From assembly GCF_963675165.1 (NCBI RefSeq), contig NC_087388.1:3140800-3204799 (forward strand): a stretch of 64,000 bases of DNA. Direction: 5' to 3'. Positions 1-12,600 of this stretch are shown piece by piece. Both the position numbers and the translations under genes were made by a program. The stretch comes from Halichondria panicea. Its lineage: Eukaryota; Porifera; Demospongiae; Suberitida; Halichondriidae. The notes beneath the pieces are model-generated. The model saw only the letters and a list, made by a program, of their open reading frames with translations, did no database searches and was not told the origin of the DNA. How positions within the stretch are numbered: the stretch's first letter is position 1; each line of letters begins with the position of its first letter.

Positions 1-110
1 AATGCAAAATGTTCATCATGATAATTATAATGTGTGTATAAAAACTATTAGTAGCTTTACGTTATGTAGCTTTAGTATCTCCACCGAGGCATCAGCACCC
101 GTGGTGCTTT
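1..110 (-). repeat. End of a TGCCTCGGTG-family element
   Basis: The sequence up to about 110 matches, with substitutions, the right end of the complete element at 24849-25421. Both carry the inverted terminus CACCGAGGCA (here 82-91) followed by a CAGCACC...GGTGCTTT tail. The other end lies outside the window. The family is non-coding where complete copies are seen. Confidence 0.6.
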
Positions 111-240
111 CAGTATACTGTATTACTAGAATGTTTTGCAAGCATCAAACATTTGCGAACTTTGCTAGGTTAATCAATTCGCAACAATAAAATCTGCAAA
201 ACTACTAGTAAATACACACGATCCTTGCTAGAATGCGATA

Positions 241-444
241 CCGTATAGTGGGCAATTTTTGTGGGGTAAAATATTCGTTATTTTCGTGGGCAGGCTGACC
301 TCCACGAAATGTTAACGTAGGCGTGGCTTATCGGAACGTAGGAATGCCGTGCAGCCACGAGACTAAACGAAATTTTTACTCACAAAAACCACTGTTTCTC
401 AAGTTGAACGAATTTTTACCCCACGAAACTTACCCGCTATACGG
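241..444. repeat. CCGTATAG miniature inverted-repeat element, copy 1
   Basis: About 204 bp with terminal inverted repeats beginning CCGTATAG and ending CTATACGG, flanked on both sides by TA. Inside the ends, GTGGGGTAAAATATTCG faces CGAATTTTTACCCCACGA. It is closely similar to the copy at 33016-33212 and related to 3268-3436 and 25720-25914. TA flanks fit a Tc1/mariner-type target site; no coding sequence is visible. Confidence 0.8.
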
Positions 445-650
445 TAGCTAGATCGCAAAGGGTCAAATTTTCTGCTGATTTGGCTTATTCGCAAAGATTT
501 TTCACCAGCAAAATATTCAAGTGAAACGGTACTACACATGCGCTGTGCAGTATTTACACACATACCTACTGACTTACACGCTTGATTGCATGCATTCTCA
601 GTTATTGAGGCTCTGTGCACCACTTCAAATAACCTTTCGACCACTTACAG

Positions 651-3600
651 CTCTGACACCCACTCCCAGTCTGCTGCGATGCCAGCTCCTACTTTGGAGT
701 TTGCTGCCATTTGTCTCCGAAATGCCCTTTTCCTAGTCTCCCCAGAAATCATTCCCTCATGCTCAACTTTGCCAGGACCAACCCTACATGAGAATTCTGT
801 ACTTGGACTGAGGTACGGAGGTGTACATGCATTATTAATACATGTACTTGGCAATAAATTGTGAACTCAGCTGGTTAGTGTTGCAAAATTGTGCGACTGT
901 TCTGTTGCAGGTGTAGCATTCTCTCCTATCTGTCATATGTGTCTCTTGGTCTGGGGGACCCCCTCTCAGCGTTATCCTATGCCACTCAGCTGCTTGCTTC
1001 TCCGACGCAGCCCAAATGCCTAGAGTTTTTAGGCCACATTTATTCAGCGGAGGCTCTTGTTCTATTGGACAGGATCCCTGAGGCTTTGCATCATCTCAAT
1101 CCCGAAAATAATTTGTCTGACAACACTTTTACAATCACATCTTCTGGTTAGTTGATGAGGTTTGCAATAATTATACGCTAGCTATATATACATGTATACC
1201 AACGGTATTACGCATATATTATATTGATAATTACTATTGCACGTTCTGTGAAATCCTGTGCTTGACTATTACTGTATAATTTATCACTATGGTTGAAGTG
1301 GTATGTTGTCCAGCCTTGTTCTCTTGGCTGCAAGTAAGCGAGGTTGTTTAGACATCACTAAATCCCAAAGTAATGCAGTGCTCTGGTTAATGAAAGCACT
1401 GCGGGTGCTGATGCCTTGGTGGATGTGTTAAAGCTACATGTACATAACACAAAGTAGTAGCTATTATAGGCATTAATCAGAGAAACTCGGAAATGATTGA
1501 CCAGCTAAAAAGGATGCCAATTAAGTACAAAGTCTAAAATGAATGGCTGCTGCTCCCAGTACAGTAGTTGAATTGCAGTTATCAATAGCTAGCGTTCTAG
1601 TGCAGAGCTAACTACTAATTTATGGATTGGCAACGGATCACATGCTCACATAAGCTGCATATAAAATGCACATACTGAGCTAATATACAGCCGTGTTTCG
1701 CTCCCTACCCCCGGAAAAACTACTTATATGGCTGTTTTGGACCTTTCCAAGCCCCCTCACAACCTCTATTATTTTAATAGTACATGCAGGTATCATTAAT
1801 TTTTTATTTCTAGGAAGTAGCTAGAGGTACAGACCATTCTTTTTTCACTATTAATTTTAGCTGTGACAATAACACCATAATTATTATACAATGTAGCTAG
1901 AACTGGCTGCCTAAATAATTATCAAACAGAAGATTCTCACACTGACAATAAGACCATCATTTGGCCATTTTTTCCCACATAATATAGTATAGGCAGCCTC
2001 TAGAGGAGGTTTGACAGGGTCAAAAGGTCAAGGATAATAACACTAGAAATTATTGCGTACTTAACACGCATAACACAAACTATATTTTTAATCGCTTGAA
2101 GGCTGTTAACGCTTGTATAAGCACTGCTTCCAAACGTTGGTCAAAATGGGCGTGGTGTAGAGGTTAAAAGAATTTCTCGCTTCCAGGGGTACATAGGATT
2201 GATTGTTGTTATTTTGTTCGAAAAATTAAGAAAACTGATCAAGATGATGAAAGATCCGAGGTACATCGATGAAATAGCATCAGGTTGGATCTCCTTGAGA
2301 AACATAGAGGGATCTCTATGAGAAACATAGAGCACGTGCTTTATTCATTAATGACCTTTTGACCGTGTCGAACCTCCTCTGGGCGGCCTCGATTAACCCC
2401 GGACGAAACGCGGATAGTTTTCGAAGCGTTAAATGTTACCTATATCCATTTCTCTCTTCTATCTATGTATAACCTAGGAAAAATAATAAAATTAACGATA
2501 ATCGCAAACTTCCTAATTACATTATACAACAGCAGGTGGTTTAGCCTCGATTCCAGGCCGCACTTCCTCTGAAGATGGATCGAGGCTACACAGAATGTGC
2601 CTACTACGGTTTTAAGTGGAGTTGCGTACTCTTCCTAATGAACACTTGATGTACCTATACAAGAATACTTTTTGTGACTTTTCTATTATGTTCAGGCCAT
2701 TTTTCAGATACTGGAGAGGGGTATTTGGCAAACCCAAGGCCGTCGTGTAAGTTGTGTCCACTAGATCCCTTGTAATAATTATGTTTGGACTATAAAAAAA
2801 GCTTAGGGTTTTTCATACAGGGGGAGGGGGGTGCACAGAATTCCCCACCGTAGAAATCTGAAAAATCAATGATGTACGTCATAACAGAATGTACATGTAT
2901 CCTTTAAAATCCTACAATCTCTATTAATAATAACTAGACTAGTAAAACAAAACCCACATTTTCCAAGGTCCCCCTGAATTAAATGTTCCTCTCTCTAAAA
3001 ATCCTGTAATAAACAAAATGACAGACCTGTATAGAAGTTTCTTAATACAGTGTGTGGATTATGTGTCACGTACCACACTTACAGGCTCTGTTGAGGGATT
3101 AGAAGGTGCTTTTCCCTCAAGCACCTCTAATGCCAAGGCTATGATGCTACATAACATGGCCACTGTGTTCTGTCTCAGAAGGGAGAACGACAAAGCCAGG
3201 AGTGCTGTGCAGCAGGTTAACATTTTGCATTCAGCTGGGACATGTACATGTACGGTGTATATAATTACTGTATAGCGGGTAATTTTTGTCTGCAAGCTGA
3301 CCTCCATGAAAACGTAGGCGTATACATACGTGGCTTACCGGAACGCATGCAGTCAAACGACATTTTACTCACGAAAATCACCGTTTTCGAGTTGAACGAA
3401 ATTTTTACCCCACGAAATTACCCGCATACGTACGGTATATACCGTATAATTATATGCCTGATCAGAGGCCATTCTCAAATAGTAGCCTCCTTTGCCAGCA
3501 ACATTAAACATTTAGTAGCCATTCTCAAATAATAGCCTCAGTTTACGTTGACTTTAGCATTTCTGCACGTGGCAGCCATAATTATTAATACTAACTAGCT

Positions 3601-5407
3601 TCACAAAGACTTTCTCATGGCAGAGTTAGAGTTTATGCAGGTGAAAAGAACTTTTGATGACAAACTAAAGGGTGTTGAAATGGCCTCACTCGAATTGTGG
3701 CCTCCTCCGCCAGCAAAATGAAACATTTAGTAGCCACGGCCTCTGATCAAGCATAATAATACTGTATGGTACAGTAGAACCTCGCTAATCTGAATAAAGC
3801 TGGACCAGACCCCATCCAAATACATGAAATTTCCGGATTAATGGATGTCATTAATAATTATTGATTATGAATATCATTAAGAAAGACACTTTTGTACATG
3901 TATTATGATGTTACTGTAGCCAGAAGGGAAGTTGCTAGCTAGAATTGTCTTTTATCTCTCCAATACAGTGAGTCTTGTGAGCTCTCTCTTCGTTTTCTTT
4001 GCAGTGGCCATTGTTTGAGTAGTTTACTATTGCTGATTCAGCAAAGAAAGTTACACTGTGCATGCGCAATAGTATATTCTACTGACAGCCCCTCCTCTTT
4101 TTCCTTTGCCGTTTTGTCTGCATTTGCGAGGTTTCGGACTAAAGAGGTCCGAATTAGCGAGGTTCTACTGCATGCATGCATGCATGTACAATTCGACAAA
4201 AAAACAACATTTGCAATAATTATGTGAAATGTTGCCATTATTATAATAGGGTTGGCCAGGGAAAGCGTAAAAACAAGAAATTTGGCGAGAGCATACATGT
4301 ACATGTAACTCCAATTATCAGTTACTTATTCACATACGTTTTTTGGTCGGTAGTTTTCACGCTTTTTGGTGATTTTTCTCGTCCAATGAGGGTGATTTTC
4401 AAACAGTATACATGCGTTTTGAGAGATATTAATTTGTGGGACATAATAAATTACAAATGATCATTGACTGCATGCACACATCCCATGCGCGTGTGGCGTA
4501 AAAGTATAATCATGTGGACTGCATGGTGGACAGAAGCTGGTATAAAAAAAGTGGTGCATATGAGATGTCATCTACCTCGTGAAAGCGAAAGCAATTCTGA
4601 GAAAACGCTCATTGTCTGGGTGGTAGTCGACCTAGAGGCTATATCCAGAATCTTTCGAAGTTTGTACAATGAGAAAATGCTGTCAAAGAATGTTACTTAC
4701 TTAATACTTAGTCATGCAGTCAGACAAAATGCGGTGAAATGTGAAAATATTTCACTTTTTCAAATGTCAGTATGACACGCACATACATACTGAGAAAAAG
4801 TATCTGTCCGGTATGCAGAGATATAACAGTTTGAACACGAATGAAAATATGACTTTGTGCAACTGCCAATCCTATGTACAACTTATTATATAATATAGGA
4901 GAAAGAAAAGACACTGCGCTCTGGTTCTTCTACAGCAAAATCATTATTATACCGACATGAATGAACACTAAAAGAGGGGTTACCCACATATTTTCGGGGG
5001 ATGACATCTGTTAATTCACTTAGTCTAAGTCCGTTTTGAAACATTACAGGCCATCAAATTGTGCAAGAAGGTGCCCACTAAGATGATCCTTTTGTCTGGA
5101 TACATTGAAATGTCTTCTGGTGAGTGTTAATCTAGTTTAGAATACTTTGATCAGCATGCATGCTTCAATTGATTATAATTATAGAATTATTATTATAAAA
5201 AAATCGATATAAATTTGCATGCTTCAATTGAATATAGTGCATAAAAAAAATCAATGTAAATTAATTTGCACTAGCCTACACCTGCATATTTTCTGCTATT
5301 CAGGTAATACAAGTTTAGCCCTGGACATTCTCAAGAAATGCTCCCCGAATCCTAGACCTACATCCAGCAAGAAATCCAAATATTTGATGTCAAAATTATT
5401 AGGGTGA
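651..5407 (+). CDS. CNOT10: CCR4-NOT transcription complex subunit 10 (CNOT10), C-terminal part
   Basis: CNOT10 is a TPR-type subunit of the CCR4-NOT deadenylase; in animals it pairs with CNOT11 as one module of the complex. Six exons join in frame with GT-AG borders: 651-812, 911-1146, 2696-2746, 3085-3215, 5050-5119 and 5304-5407 (stop TGA). Together they give about 250 residues, against roughly 740 for human CNOT10, so the N-terminal two thirds lies upstream of the window. Matching stretches, in order, are LEFAAICLRNALFL, RCSILSYLSYVSLGLGD, FLGHIYSAEALVLLDR with HLNPEN, NAKAMMLHNMATVFCLR with DKARSA, and the final NTSLALDILKK. The first exon starts in phase 2 after TTACAG, so an upstream exon is required. 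Introns carry repeat copies at 1391-1620, 1991-2390, 3268-3436 and 3771-4170. It converges on the DUF1640 gene at 6607. Confidence 0.88.
1391..1620 (+). repeat. Degenerate TGCCTCGGTG-family fragment in a CNOT10 intron
   Basis: GAAAGCACTGCGGGTGCTGATGCC followed by a degraded TTGGTGG matches the outer end of the element at 23922-24509. The stretch TCAATAGCTAGCGTTCTAG with TGCAGAGCTAACTACTAA matches its interior. The remaining intron sequence 1147-2695 has a second inverted repeat (1991-2390) and no coding signal that I can see. Confidence 0.5.
1991..2390. repeat. Inverted-repeat element in a CNOT10 intron
   Basis: The arm 1991-2030 (AGGCAGCCTC..GAGGAGG..CAAAAGGTCA) is an imperfect inverted repeat of 2352-2390 (TGACCTTTTGACC..CCTCCTCTGGGCGGCCTC). 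Outside it, CGTGTTTCGCTCC near 1693 faces GGACGAAACGCGG near 2400, so the full element may span about 1690-2415. No coding capacity was recognised. Confidence 0.5.
3268..3436. repeat. CCGTATAG miniature element, copy 2 (diverged)
   Basis: It starts CTGTATAGCGGGTAATTTTTG and ends CCCCACGAAATTACCCGC, then a degraded CATACGTACGG. The interior aligns with 241-444, including the motifs ACCTCCA.GAAA and CACGAAAA.CACCGTTTT. It lies directly after the fourth visible CNOT10 exon. Confidence 0.65.
3771..4170. repeat. Tigger/pogo-like miniature element (CAGTAGAACCTCG ends)
   Basis: Terminal inverted repeats ACAGTAGAACCTCGCTAAT (3771-3789) and ATTAGCGAGGTTCTACTG (4153-4170) enclose about 400 bp. This end sequence resembles non-autonomous Tc1/pogo-type elements. 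No transposase is inside. It lies in a CNOT10 intron; the rest of that intron (about 4171-5049) shows nothing I can support as a gene. Confidence 0.7.
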
Positions 5408-5641
5408 CTGTACATGTATGTATTATGTAGTGACTCTTATTCTAAACAGCGTATAACTGACACTATCATTTACTACTACTGATTCTGAAGAATATATCCT
5501 GGTGTGAGGTGTGAGTCCCTGCATGGTAACATTTGAACTGATAATTATTATTTGCAGGGACATAAAGTAATAGTAATTCCGTATAGCATAGAGTTTTTGA
5601 GGCAGGAAAATACTCATGGTTGCTATGATCTAAAATGCTTA

Positions 5642-5767
5642 GACACTGTTTAGGAAGTTTCCACATGATTTAGAAGTCCTCGGGGCTAGTAGAACCCTCA
5701 CTGCGTTCGGGATACTACAACCAGCCCTTTGGGCTTCTAAATCATGTAGAAACGTCCTAAACAGTGT
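5642..5767. repeat. Hairpin element, about 126 bp
   Basis: The arms 5642-5676 (starting GACACTGTTTAGGA) and 5733-5767 (ending TCCTAAACAGTGTC) are near-perfect inverted repeats around a loop of about 55 bp. The size and symmetry fit a foldback or miniature transposon lying just 3' of CNOT10. Confidence 0.75.
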
Positions 5768-6285
5768 CATTATTTTTTGCATGCTGTACAAAGTACATGA
5801 AAGCATCCCTAAATACTAACACAGTTTCTATACTACATGTACTATAGTAAGCGGTCATGGAATTTTAGAAAGGACAAAAGACACTAAAATCTGTGCTAGA
5901 GAGTATATATATAGTCTTTAAGAGAAATCCAATTAATAATTAACTATAAGGTCAAGCTAGTGGCTCTAGCTGCAGCTAGGCTTTTCCTATTCTTTTATGC
6001 CAAGAGAGTCTACCTATTATTCTTAGTTTTTATGACAATACCGAGACAACAAATTAATGTTCTATTATTATACTGTAACATAACTGAGGCCTCAATGTAA
6101 TCGCGAAGAGCAAGAGTTTAATTAATTGTCTGTCATTAACGAATTCTGAGAACAGTGAGTCACCACTATAACACTTGATGATTAGCATGCATGTGCAGGC
6201 CATGTGGTAGTGTAAATACACACAATAACTACACGCCCATTTCTTCTAAACCACACCCCCACCCCTATTGGAGTGCCAAAATCAG

Positions 6286-6432
6286 AGGAGGTACGACAGG
6301 CACGGTGCAGCTCGATCAGGCAATTAGCCTTTGATCGAACAATAATTATCTGCCCACGTCGTATGTTTTTGCTGAGAGTAATCTAAGGCTAATTGCTTGA
6401 GCTGCACCGCGCCTGTCGGACCGTGCACCTCC
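6286..6432. repeat. Hairpin element with GCGC-rich arms
   Basis: The left arm (GAGGAGGTACGACAGGCACG.., 6286-6329) and the right arm (AGGCTAATTGC..GGACCGTGCACCTCC, 6387-6432) are imperfect inverted repeats with a central loop of about 57 bp. No coding sequence. Confidence 0.65.
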
Positions 6433-6606
6433 ATAATTGGGAAAAAGCATACATTTACTCCTCTGGGACGACGCCCCCTTGTTAATTTCTGAGCTTCCAG
6501 CATCCAGGAAATCTCATTATATAGATGTCTGACATAATTGCAAATGTTGATCTAAGTAATAATAAATAATAGCATGACACGGCAATAATAATATCCTTAT
6601 CGTCTG

Positions 6607-9395
6607 TTACTTTCCTAGCAGCCTCCATAAGCCCAACACTACAGACAGCATAATTGTCACCATAGAAAATATCCCACCAGCCAAGTACTTGATAGATTCC
6701 AATTTTTGCGACTCAATTTGTGTCTTGAGTTGTGCAACCTATGGAAAGGCTATGCAGTTATTATGCGCAAGAGAGTACAGTATATATGCCTAACCTCTTT
6801 TTCTATGGTGTTGTTGGTATCTTTGATCAGTTGCTTTAGACCTGTGGACTAAAAAACATAAGTTTGATCCCAATTAATGTAATTATTAATTTTACCTCTT
6901 CCTTAATTCTGCTCTTTTCCAGATTAAGATCCAAACTAAGTCCAGACTGAACCTTGACAACTTCCTCCTGCATCAAAAACAGGGTTACTAATAATTAGTA
7001 CAATAAACCAAGGGCGTCATATTTGCCCATGTGCGTCTCGGGTAATAAACAAACGAACGGACTACTACATGTATACCCGTGGCCGCCCACGCACTTCGGG
7101 TAATGACTCTCTCAGCCAGTTGTTTGTACAATTTTAAAAATTGGTTCTCCGGCCGGCCTGGCCAAAACCCGCAACTTAACATATTGCAAGTCGTCATAAT
7201 TATAATATTATTGTGTAGTCTACATGTATATAATTATATGAACAAACATACTTTAAAACCAGCCATTAGCTTCTCTATCTGTCCCTTCAGTGCCTGCAGT
7301 GGTTGAACTAAAGACTACGCATGCACAAAAACGTTCCTGCCTACTTCATTGTCTTTCCTTAGGGAGCCCACCACACTTCTCTCAATAAGCACCATGTTGC
7401 TTCTGATTGATTCGACGTCACCTTTTAGTCGCAAACTTAGGATATCCTAAATATATATTTATTCCTATAATTATTATATAATTATACACAACATTGGCTA
7501 TAATTATGTCATTACAAAAAAACTGTAACGTTTAATTGATTGCGCATACGTACCACCCTATACAATACGACAGTCTCACCAGTTCATGCCTCTTCACGTG
7601 TTCAGCAATGATGGTTGAAACTGTGCTCTGAATACTCGTCCTGAAAAGAGTCACAGCAGCTTCAGCTTGAGACTGGTTATACCCTGCATGAAAATGTTAT
7701 TATGCTAGGCGTCTGTACAACTACAGTAGACTCTCGTTAATCCGGTCACCCTTGGGACCATGCAGCTTGGCCGGAATAGCGAGGTGGCTTTCAGGAAATA
7801 GCCACGGCTCGAATCTAATGACTCATTTTCCGGTTCTTGTCTCGAGGATAATGAAGGATAATGAATCATTCTGTTCTCTATTTAAGTGTAATCCAATTTT
7901 ATTTGCTAGACCACACCCAAAACGTCATATCCGGCCGTAATACACGTATAATTGAAAACCTTGTTTGGGACAGCCAGCATACGGAATAGCGAGTGGTCGT
8001 ACTTCAGTGTGAGTTTTGTGCAGTACGTATTATAAACATAATTATAGCTAGCATTCAGTGCCAAGCCAAATGGCCGGTATATCGAGGTGGCCGTACTTCA
8101 GAGAGTCGGAATAGCGAGAGTCTACTGTATAGTAAGGCCAAAATTTAACGTCACCTAGTATAGTTAAAGCACTATTGGTATACTGATGCCTCGGTGGAAG
8201 CTGCATGAATAATTCAAGTTTTCATGCAGGAAAATAAATGATGAAATGATGATCGAGTAGTAAATGATCGACCGTGATTGTTGCTTAAAAATATGCTAGT
8301 TTATCGTTTGGCCAATTCAAAGGGCAGCTCAATGTAGATGGAACAAGATTAATTGTTGTCTTGTCGTTTGTATGTGTACATGTACATGTAGTTCATAGGT
8401 TAGGTCACAGATTAATGCTAGCTCCTATTACTATTTTCTCTTGTACCTTTGCTTCATGCATAAACTTGTATAATTAGAGGAGGGTACGTTACATCAGGCA
8501 ACTTGTTGTCTACAACTGTTGACTACAAATTTGCAAGTGACTCGGTTGCATACAATACTTGCACCCTGACCTTGTATACAATTGTGGTTAAAAATTTGTA
8601 GGAGTTCTTGAACTCCTGTTGTTATATCCGACTAGAAAAACATTTGCAATGTGAAAAATTGGATTGGCCGGGGGGAAACACCAAAAAGCGTGGGAACAAG
8701 AAATCAGATGAGAGCATAACTACAATCTGTTACAACGTCATTCACATTCGCAACCTCCAAAAGAAGTTACCTCTGGCAGGCTTCGTAACAATTATTAAAA
8801 AGTGTTGCCTTAATTAGAGGTATTACGGTAAGAAACTAAAGACAATCTGCTTGCTTTCAGTTAATGCACCTATCAATTTGTCGCCCCCCCCCCCCGAGGG
8901 GTCGGACTAACATGGGGATTTGACGATACCTCAGGTCAAATTCCCCCTAAAAGGATTCTGTGTTCAATCCCCCTGTCAACAGGGGGTTTTGAGCCCCAAG
9001 CAGTTGCACAAATTAAGAAGTCTTTACTCCTTACTATGCAAAGCCAGGTCAAATCTCCCAGTATGGGGCCAACATTTCAGAGTCAAATTCACCCGTATGT
9101 CCCGGGGCCGGTAGTGGGGCAACATGTTGATGGGTGCATAACTACATTCAACGCACATTTTTTTGTAGGAATATTAAACAGTGCTAATAATTTATTATAA
9201 CAAACCTGCCGAGGTGAGATCAGTCACAAGTTTGTGAGTGTCCATGTGCAGTGGTGGAAGAGCTGGTGTGGTTTTGAATTCCTTTTCATCAGGCAAAGTC
9301 AGTGCCCTTTTATCACTAGTGGAGTAAGAAACAAGAATCCTCATTGGCCTGCATACAAAGTCAAAGACAGGACGAGTTAACAGTATTAGAGCCAT
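6607..9395 (-). CDS. MCUR1: DUF1640-family mitochondrial protein (MCUR1/CCDC90B-like), complete
   Basis: Family members are inner-mitochondrial-membrane coiled-coil proteins; MCUR1 regulates the calcium uniporter or respiratory-chain assembly. Exons on - are 9395-9206, 7683-7580, 7446-7345, 7314-7252, 6965-6894, 6846-6793 and 6738-6607 (stop TAA), giving about 238 residues, close to CCDC90B. The start ATG at 9395 is the first after an in-frame stop and opens a basic leader (MALILLTRPVFDFVCRP) that fits an import signal. HMDTHKLVTDLTSAG joining YNQSQAEAAV is the family hallmark. Coiled coil fills exons 3-6, and the C-terminus ESIKYLAGGIFSMVTIML begins the conserved membrane helix. The 7345/7314 junction requires an intron of only 30 bp. 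MCUR1 and CCDC90B cannot be separated by sequence here; adjacency to RANBP9 favours MCUR1. Confidence 0.86.
7722..8129. repeat. Miniature element with TACAGTAGACTCTCG ends
   Basis: TACAGTAGACTCTCG (7722-7736) and CGAGAGTCTACTGTA (8115-8129) are perfect 15-bp inverted termini that include the TA target. The subterminal motif ATAGCGAG occurs several times. It is non-coding and sits in the first intron of the DUF1640 gene. Confidence 0.8.
8130..9205. other. Rest of first intron of the DUF1640 gene
   Basis: It contains a degraded TGCCTCGGTG-family end near 8186-8200, a TACATGTACATGTA run near 8377-8390, and a poly-C tract at about 8884-8894. No exon with family similarity was recognised. Confidence 0.5.
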
Positions 9396-9652
9396 AGTGC
9401 ATTCTGCATTCAAGGCCAAGTTCAAAGGTTAGGGCGTTTCTCTGAGGTGTATATGCTGTGTAGTATAGATCTAGTATGAACTCTTGCTTTCCACCGGACT
9501 CTATACAGTACAGTGCAGTGCTCTCGTTCCCATGCAGCCAATTCTAGCGCCCAGAGCGAAGGGAGTGGTTTCCAGTCTGGGCTGAAAAAATAGGCGCGGT
9601 TTCGGCTAGTCTACTGTTGTGTCAGAGTCAACGTGTCACTAGCACTACGGTC
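9396..9652. promoter_or_regulatory. Putative bidirectional promoter, DUF1640 gene and RANBP9
   Basis: Only 257 bp lie between the two divergent start codons. The stretch is more GC-rich than its surroundings and has a CCAAT box on + at 9538-9542. No TATA box is obvious at a sensible distance on either strand. Divergent spacing this tight normally means a shared promoter; that is inference from layout. Confidence 0.6.
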
Positions 9653-12600
9653 ATGGAAATCAATGGAAATAAGTTTGGTGGCTCTTTATGTCGTCTTTAT
9701 CCGAAGGTGGACGAGACAGAGAATCCTCTTCCTCGTACCTGGAGTACTAAGGACAAGTTTACCTACATAGGCCTCTCACAAGGCAATTTGAGGGCTCACT
9801 ATAAAGGTAAATGTAATAATAAAATTGTTTATTTATTATTGTAGTCTAGTTGGCTATAGAGTTAATTGATGAATTTAAGGTGCGTACGTGGTACATGTAG
9901 CCTCGAGACCAGCCGGCCGTTCGTTATCTGAAAGAACGCCTGGTCAAGTTTCCACAAATCCAATGTAGAACTCGTTTAGCTGAGTCAGCGAGTGGTTAGG
10001 CTTGAGTAGTTGTGAACTGTGTACAAAGTAACGTGACATACTGTCAATTTCACGTGAGCAACTCGCAATTGATGACGTTTGCGCATAATTACGCAATGCA
10101 CAGAAGTTGTTAATAGTGAGTAAAGAGTGCAAGTGAAGAGAATCAACTCGACTATAGTCTCTATTTAGATGATTTTTGTGAAGAGATCGTCTCCTATCAG
10201 TGTGTAGTGAGCAGCTCCATGAGCTCTGAACGTGAACGCGAACAACTAGCTAGAATTGTTTGATTACTACACCCCTAAAAACGTCACGCTTAACATTTAC
10301 TAGGAGATTACTAGTAAATTTACAGTAGTTTATCACGTGCGAGTCATGTTACTTTGTGCACAGTGTTTGTGTAGAAGTATCAGTAGTTCGACACTCTTCT
10401 CTTCTTATGCACTCTTGCAACCCTTCGAGCCAATATAATTATGAACTTTTCAAATAATTGTACCTGTACTCAATGTATAAAAATATGTACAATATCTTAC
10501 GTTGTTGCACTGTGCATGTGATACACTAATTTATATAATGTACATTGTGCCTTCTGACAGGTAGTGGAAAAAACCACAAAGATGCTGCCTCTGTGAGAGT
10601 TAGTCATCCCATTCCTGCCGCATGTGGTGTCTACTACTTTGAAGTGAAAATTATCAGCAAAGGAAGAGATGGGTACGTACACGTGTTTATAGCTCATTCT
10701 TGTTGCAATAGTGCATTCTCGTTGAACACTGCCAGCCAAGTATCTTTATTCCGCACGAAAACATAGCACTCACGTACATGTAATTAGACGTATAGCCTAA
10801 CCCTAGTAATACGTACGTGAGACTTACAGTATACGCATGAAATAAACTTCTTGGAATCATTACCCGAGGCCGTGCCGCGGCCAGTGGGTATATCATTTGG
10901 TTTGTTTGTTTGCTTGTCTGTTGTAATTTGTGAGTCTGCTCACCTGGATGCCATAGCACTGCGTTTACAGCATGGATAGTCTTCACACAACAAGTTATTA
11001 GTTTTAACAATGGCTGATTTCAATGTTAAAACTTCGTTGTCTATAAAAGCAAGCAAAAGCGACTTGTACATTGGCCTCTAGTTTCTACATGCGTCTTTTT
11101 CTCGAGGTACGTATTTACAGCTAAAGTGATCCTGTACCAGGAACGATGAATTTTATTGCTCATGTTACTTGCTACATGACAATTGTATATACTTAGCTAG
11201 CCTCGATCCCAGGCCGATCCGTCTCCAATTGAACGCTACGTCGCCTCCTCGGCCTGGTATTGATTGTATCTGGGCGTGACCGGAAACTGGTAAGTATCAA
11301 GAGGAATGCAATGTACTGTAAAATCTTCAGTTCATCACAGTTGGCTAAAAATACAGTGATATAATGACACTAGAAATTAATACTGTTATCTGTAGAGTGT
11401 ACTGCTGTGTGCGTCCATAATAAATGCAGATGTTTAGAAGCGAAGATCTCAAACAAGAGCTTCCAGAAAGACTTAATAAATACTGCGTTGGATATGCCTG
11501 CTAAGCCTTCAAGTGGCATAACAAAGATTGTGTGTTCACAGTACATTAAGAGACAGTAGAATCCTGACGTCACTGGTCAGGATAGCAACCAGAAGTGTTG
11601 AAAGAGCCATTCCACGTCAGTAGTTTTAGTGCAGGTACTTCTATAAGATCGGCCCCTTGGGAAAGACACGAGTGGCACTGGGGCATCCTCTTTCAATGAG
11701 TTCGCACCCATCAGCTAGGAGGAGTACGACGGGGGTTGGAGAAGAGAGGTTCGATTTTGCTCCTGTATACAAATTAGTATGAACTTAAATTCATCATTCC
11801 ACTATACATTTTGTAACTCACAGTGATGGTCCACACAAAACTAGCCTCAATCCCATGCCGCACTTCCTTGAAGGCCGGTGAAGAAGGCTAACACAACACC
11901 AGTGCCGTAATGTCATATCTTGATCCAGATACCAAGGATTGGGCTATAGGCTATAGTGTACAATTTCCAATGATGAAAGAGTATTATTGATTTATATCGC
12001 TCACCTTGACAATACATCCCAGGCCTAGCCACTTGTGGACACCCCTGAGCATAGTAATACAAGAGATCGATGGCCAGAGTCTAAGGATACTCTCTACCAG
12101 TGTATCTGGCAATCAATGGTCTAATCAAGTGCTTATATTAAATTGTGTAGTCAATCAAAGGTAGCCGTCCAACTGATAGCAGAAACTTAAGAACCTAGAC
12201 CGTCTGTTCTTTCACAAGAGTGATGCTCCTTCTTCCTTCGCACAAGACAGCTCACACTCTAGCTAAGCCTATATCTCTGACAAACTAAACTTGCAAAAGA
12301 ATAGACCTATGGCACGGAGTTCTTAGTGATTTAACGGTTGATTTAACGGAGTAAGTATGCTTCCACACACTATTAGTGTTTCTGTTCGCTCCACCTTGCT
12401 CAGGTATTCGCTCGTTTTGAGCGAATACCTGAGCAACCACAGCACATGCCCAGATACACGCCCAGATACCAGGCCGAGGAGGCGACCTAGCGTTCAATTG
12501 GAGACGGATCGGCCTGGGATCGAGGCTAATACTTAGCCAGCTTTTCCATGCTTCATACATACATGTGCTACTTTTTATGGACAGTAAACAGCCGAGGGCT

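Larger units (their letters stand above)
5408..6606. other. Convergent intergenic region, CNOT10 to DUF1640 gene
   Basis: This is the spacer between two convergent stop codons. It contains two strong hairpin repeats (5642-5767 and 6286-6432) and otherwise AT-rich sequence. No additional exon with a recognisable family or convincing splice borders was found. Confidence 0.6.

Noticed and set aside
7790..7830. tRNA-like box (GGCTCGAATC) near 7805
   Set aside because: No matching A box or cloverleaf around it; it lies inside a miniature element.
10687..11010. 107-codon frame on -
   Set aside because: Covers a dispersed repeat (10860-11000); no family and no conservation at the related copy near 21 kb.
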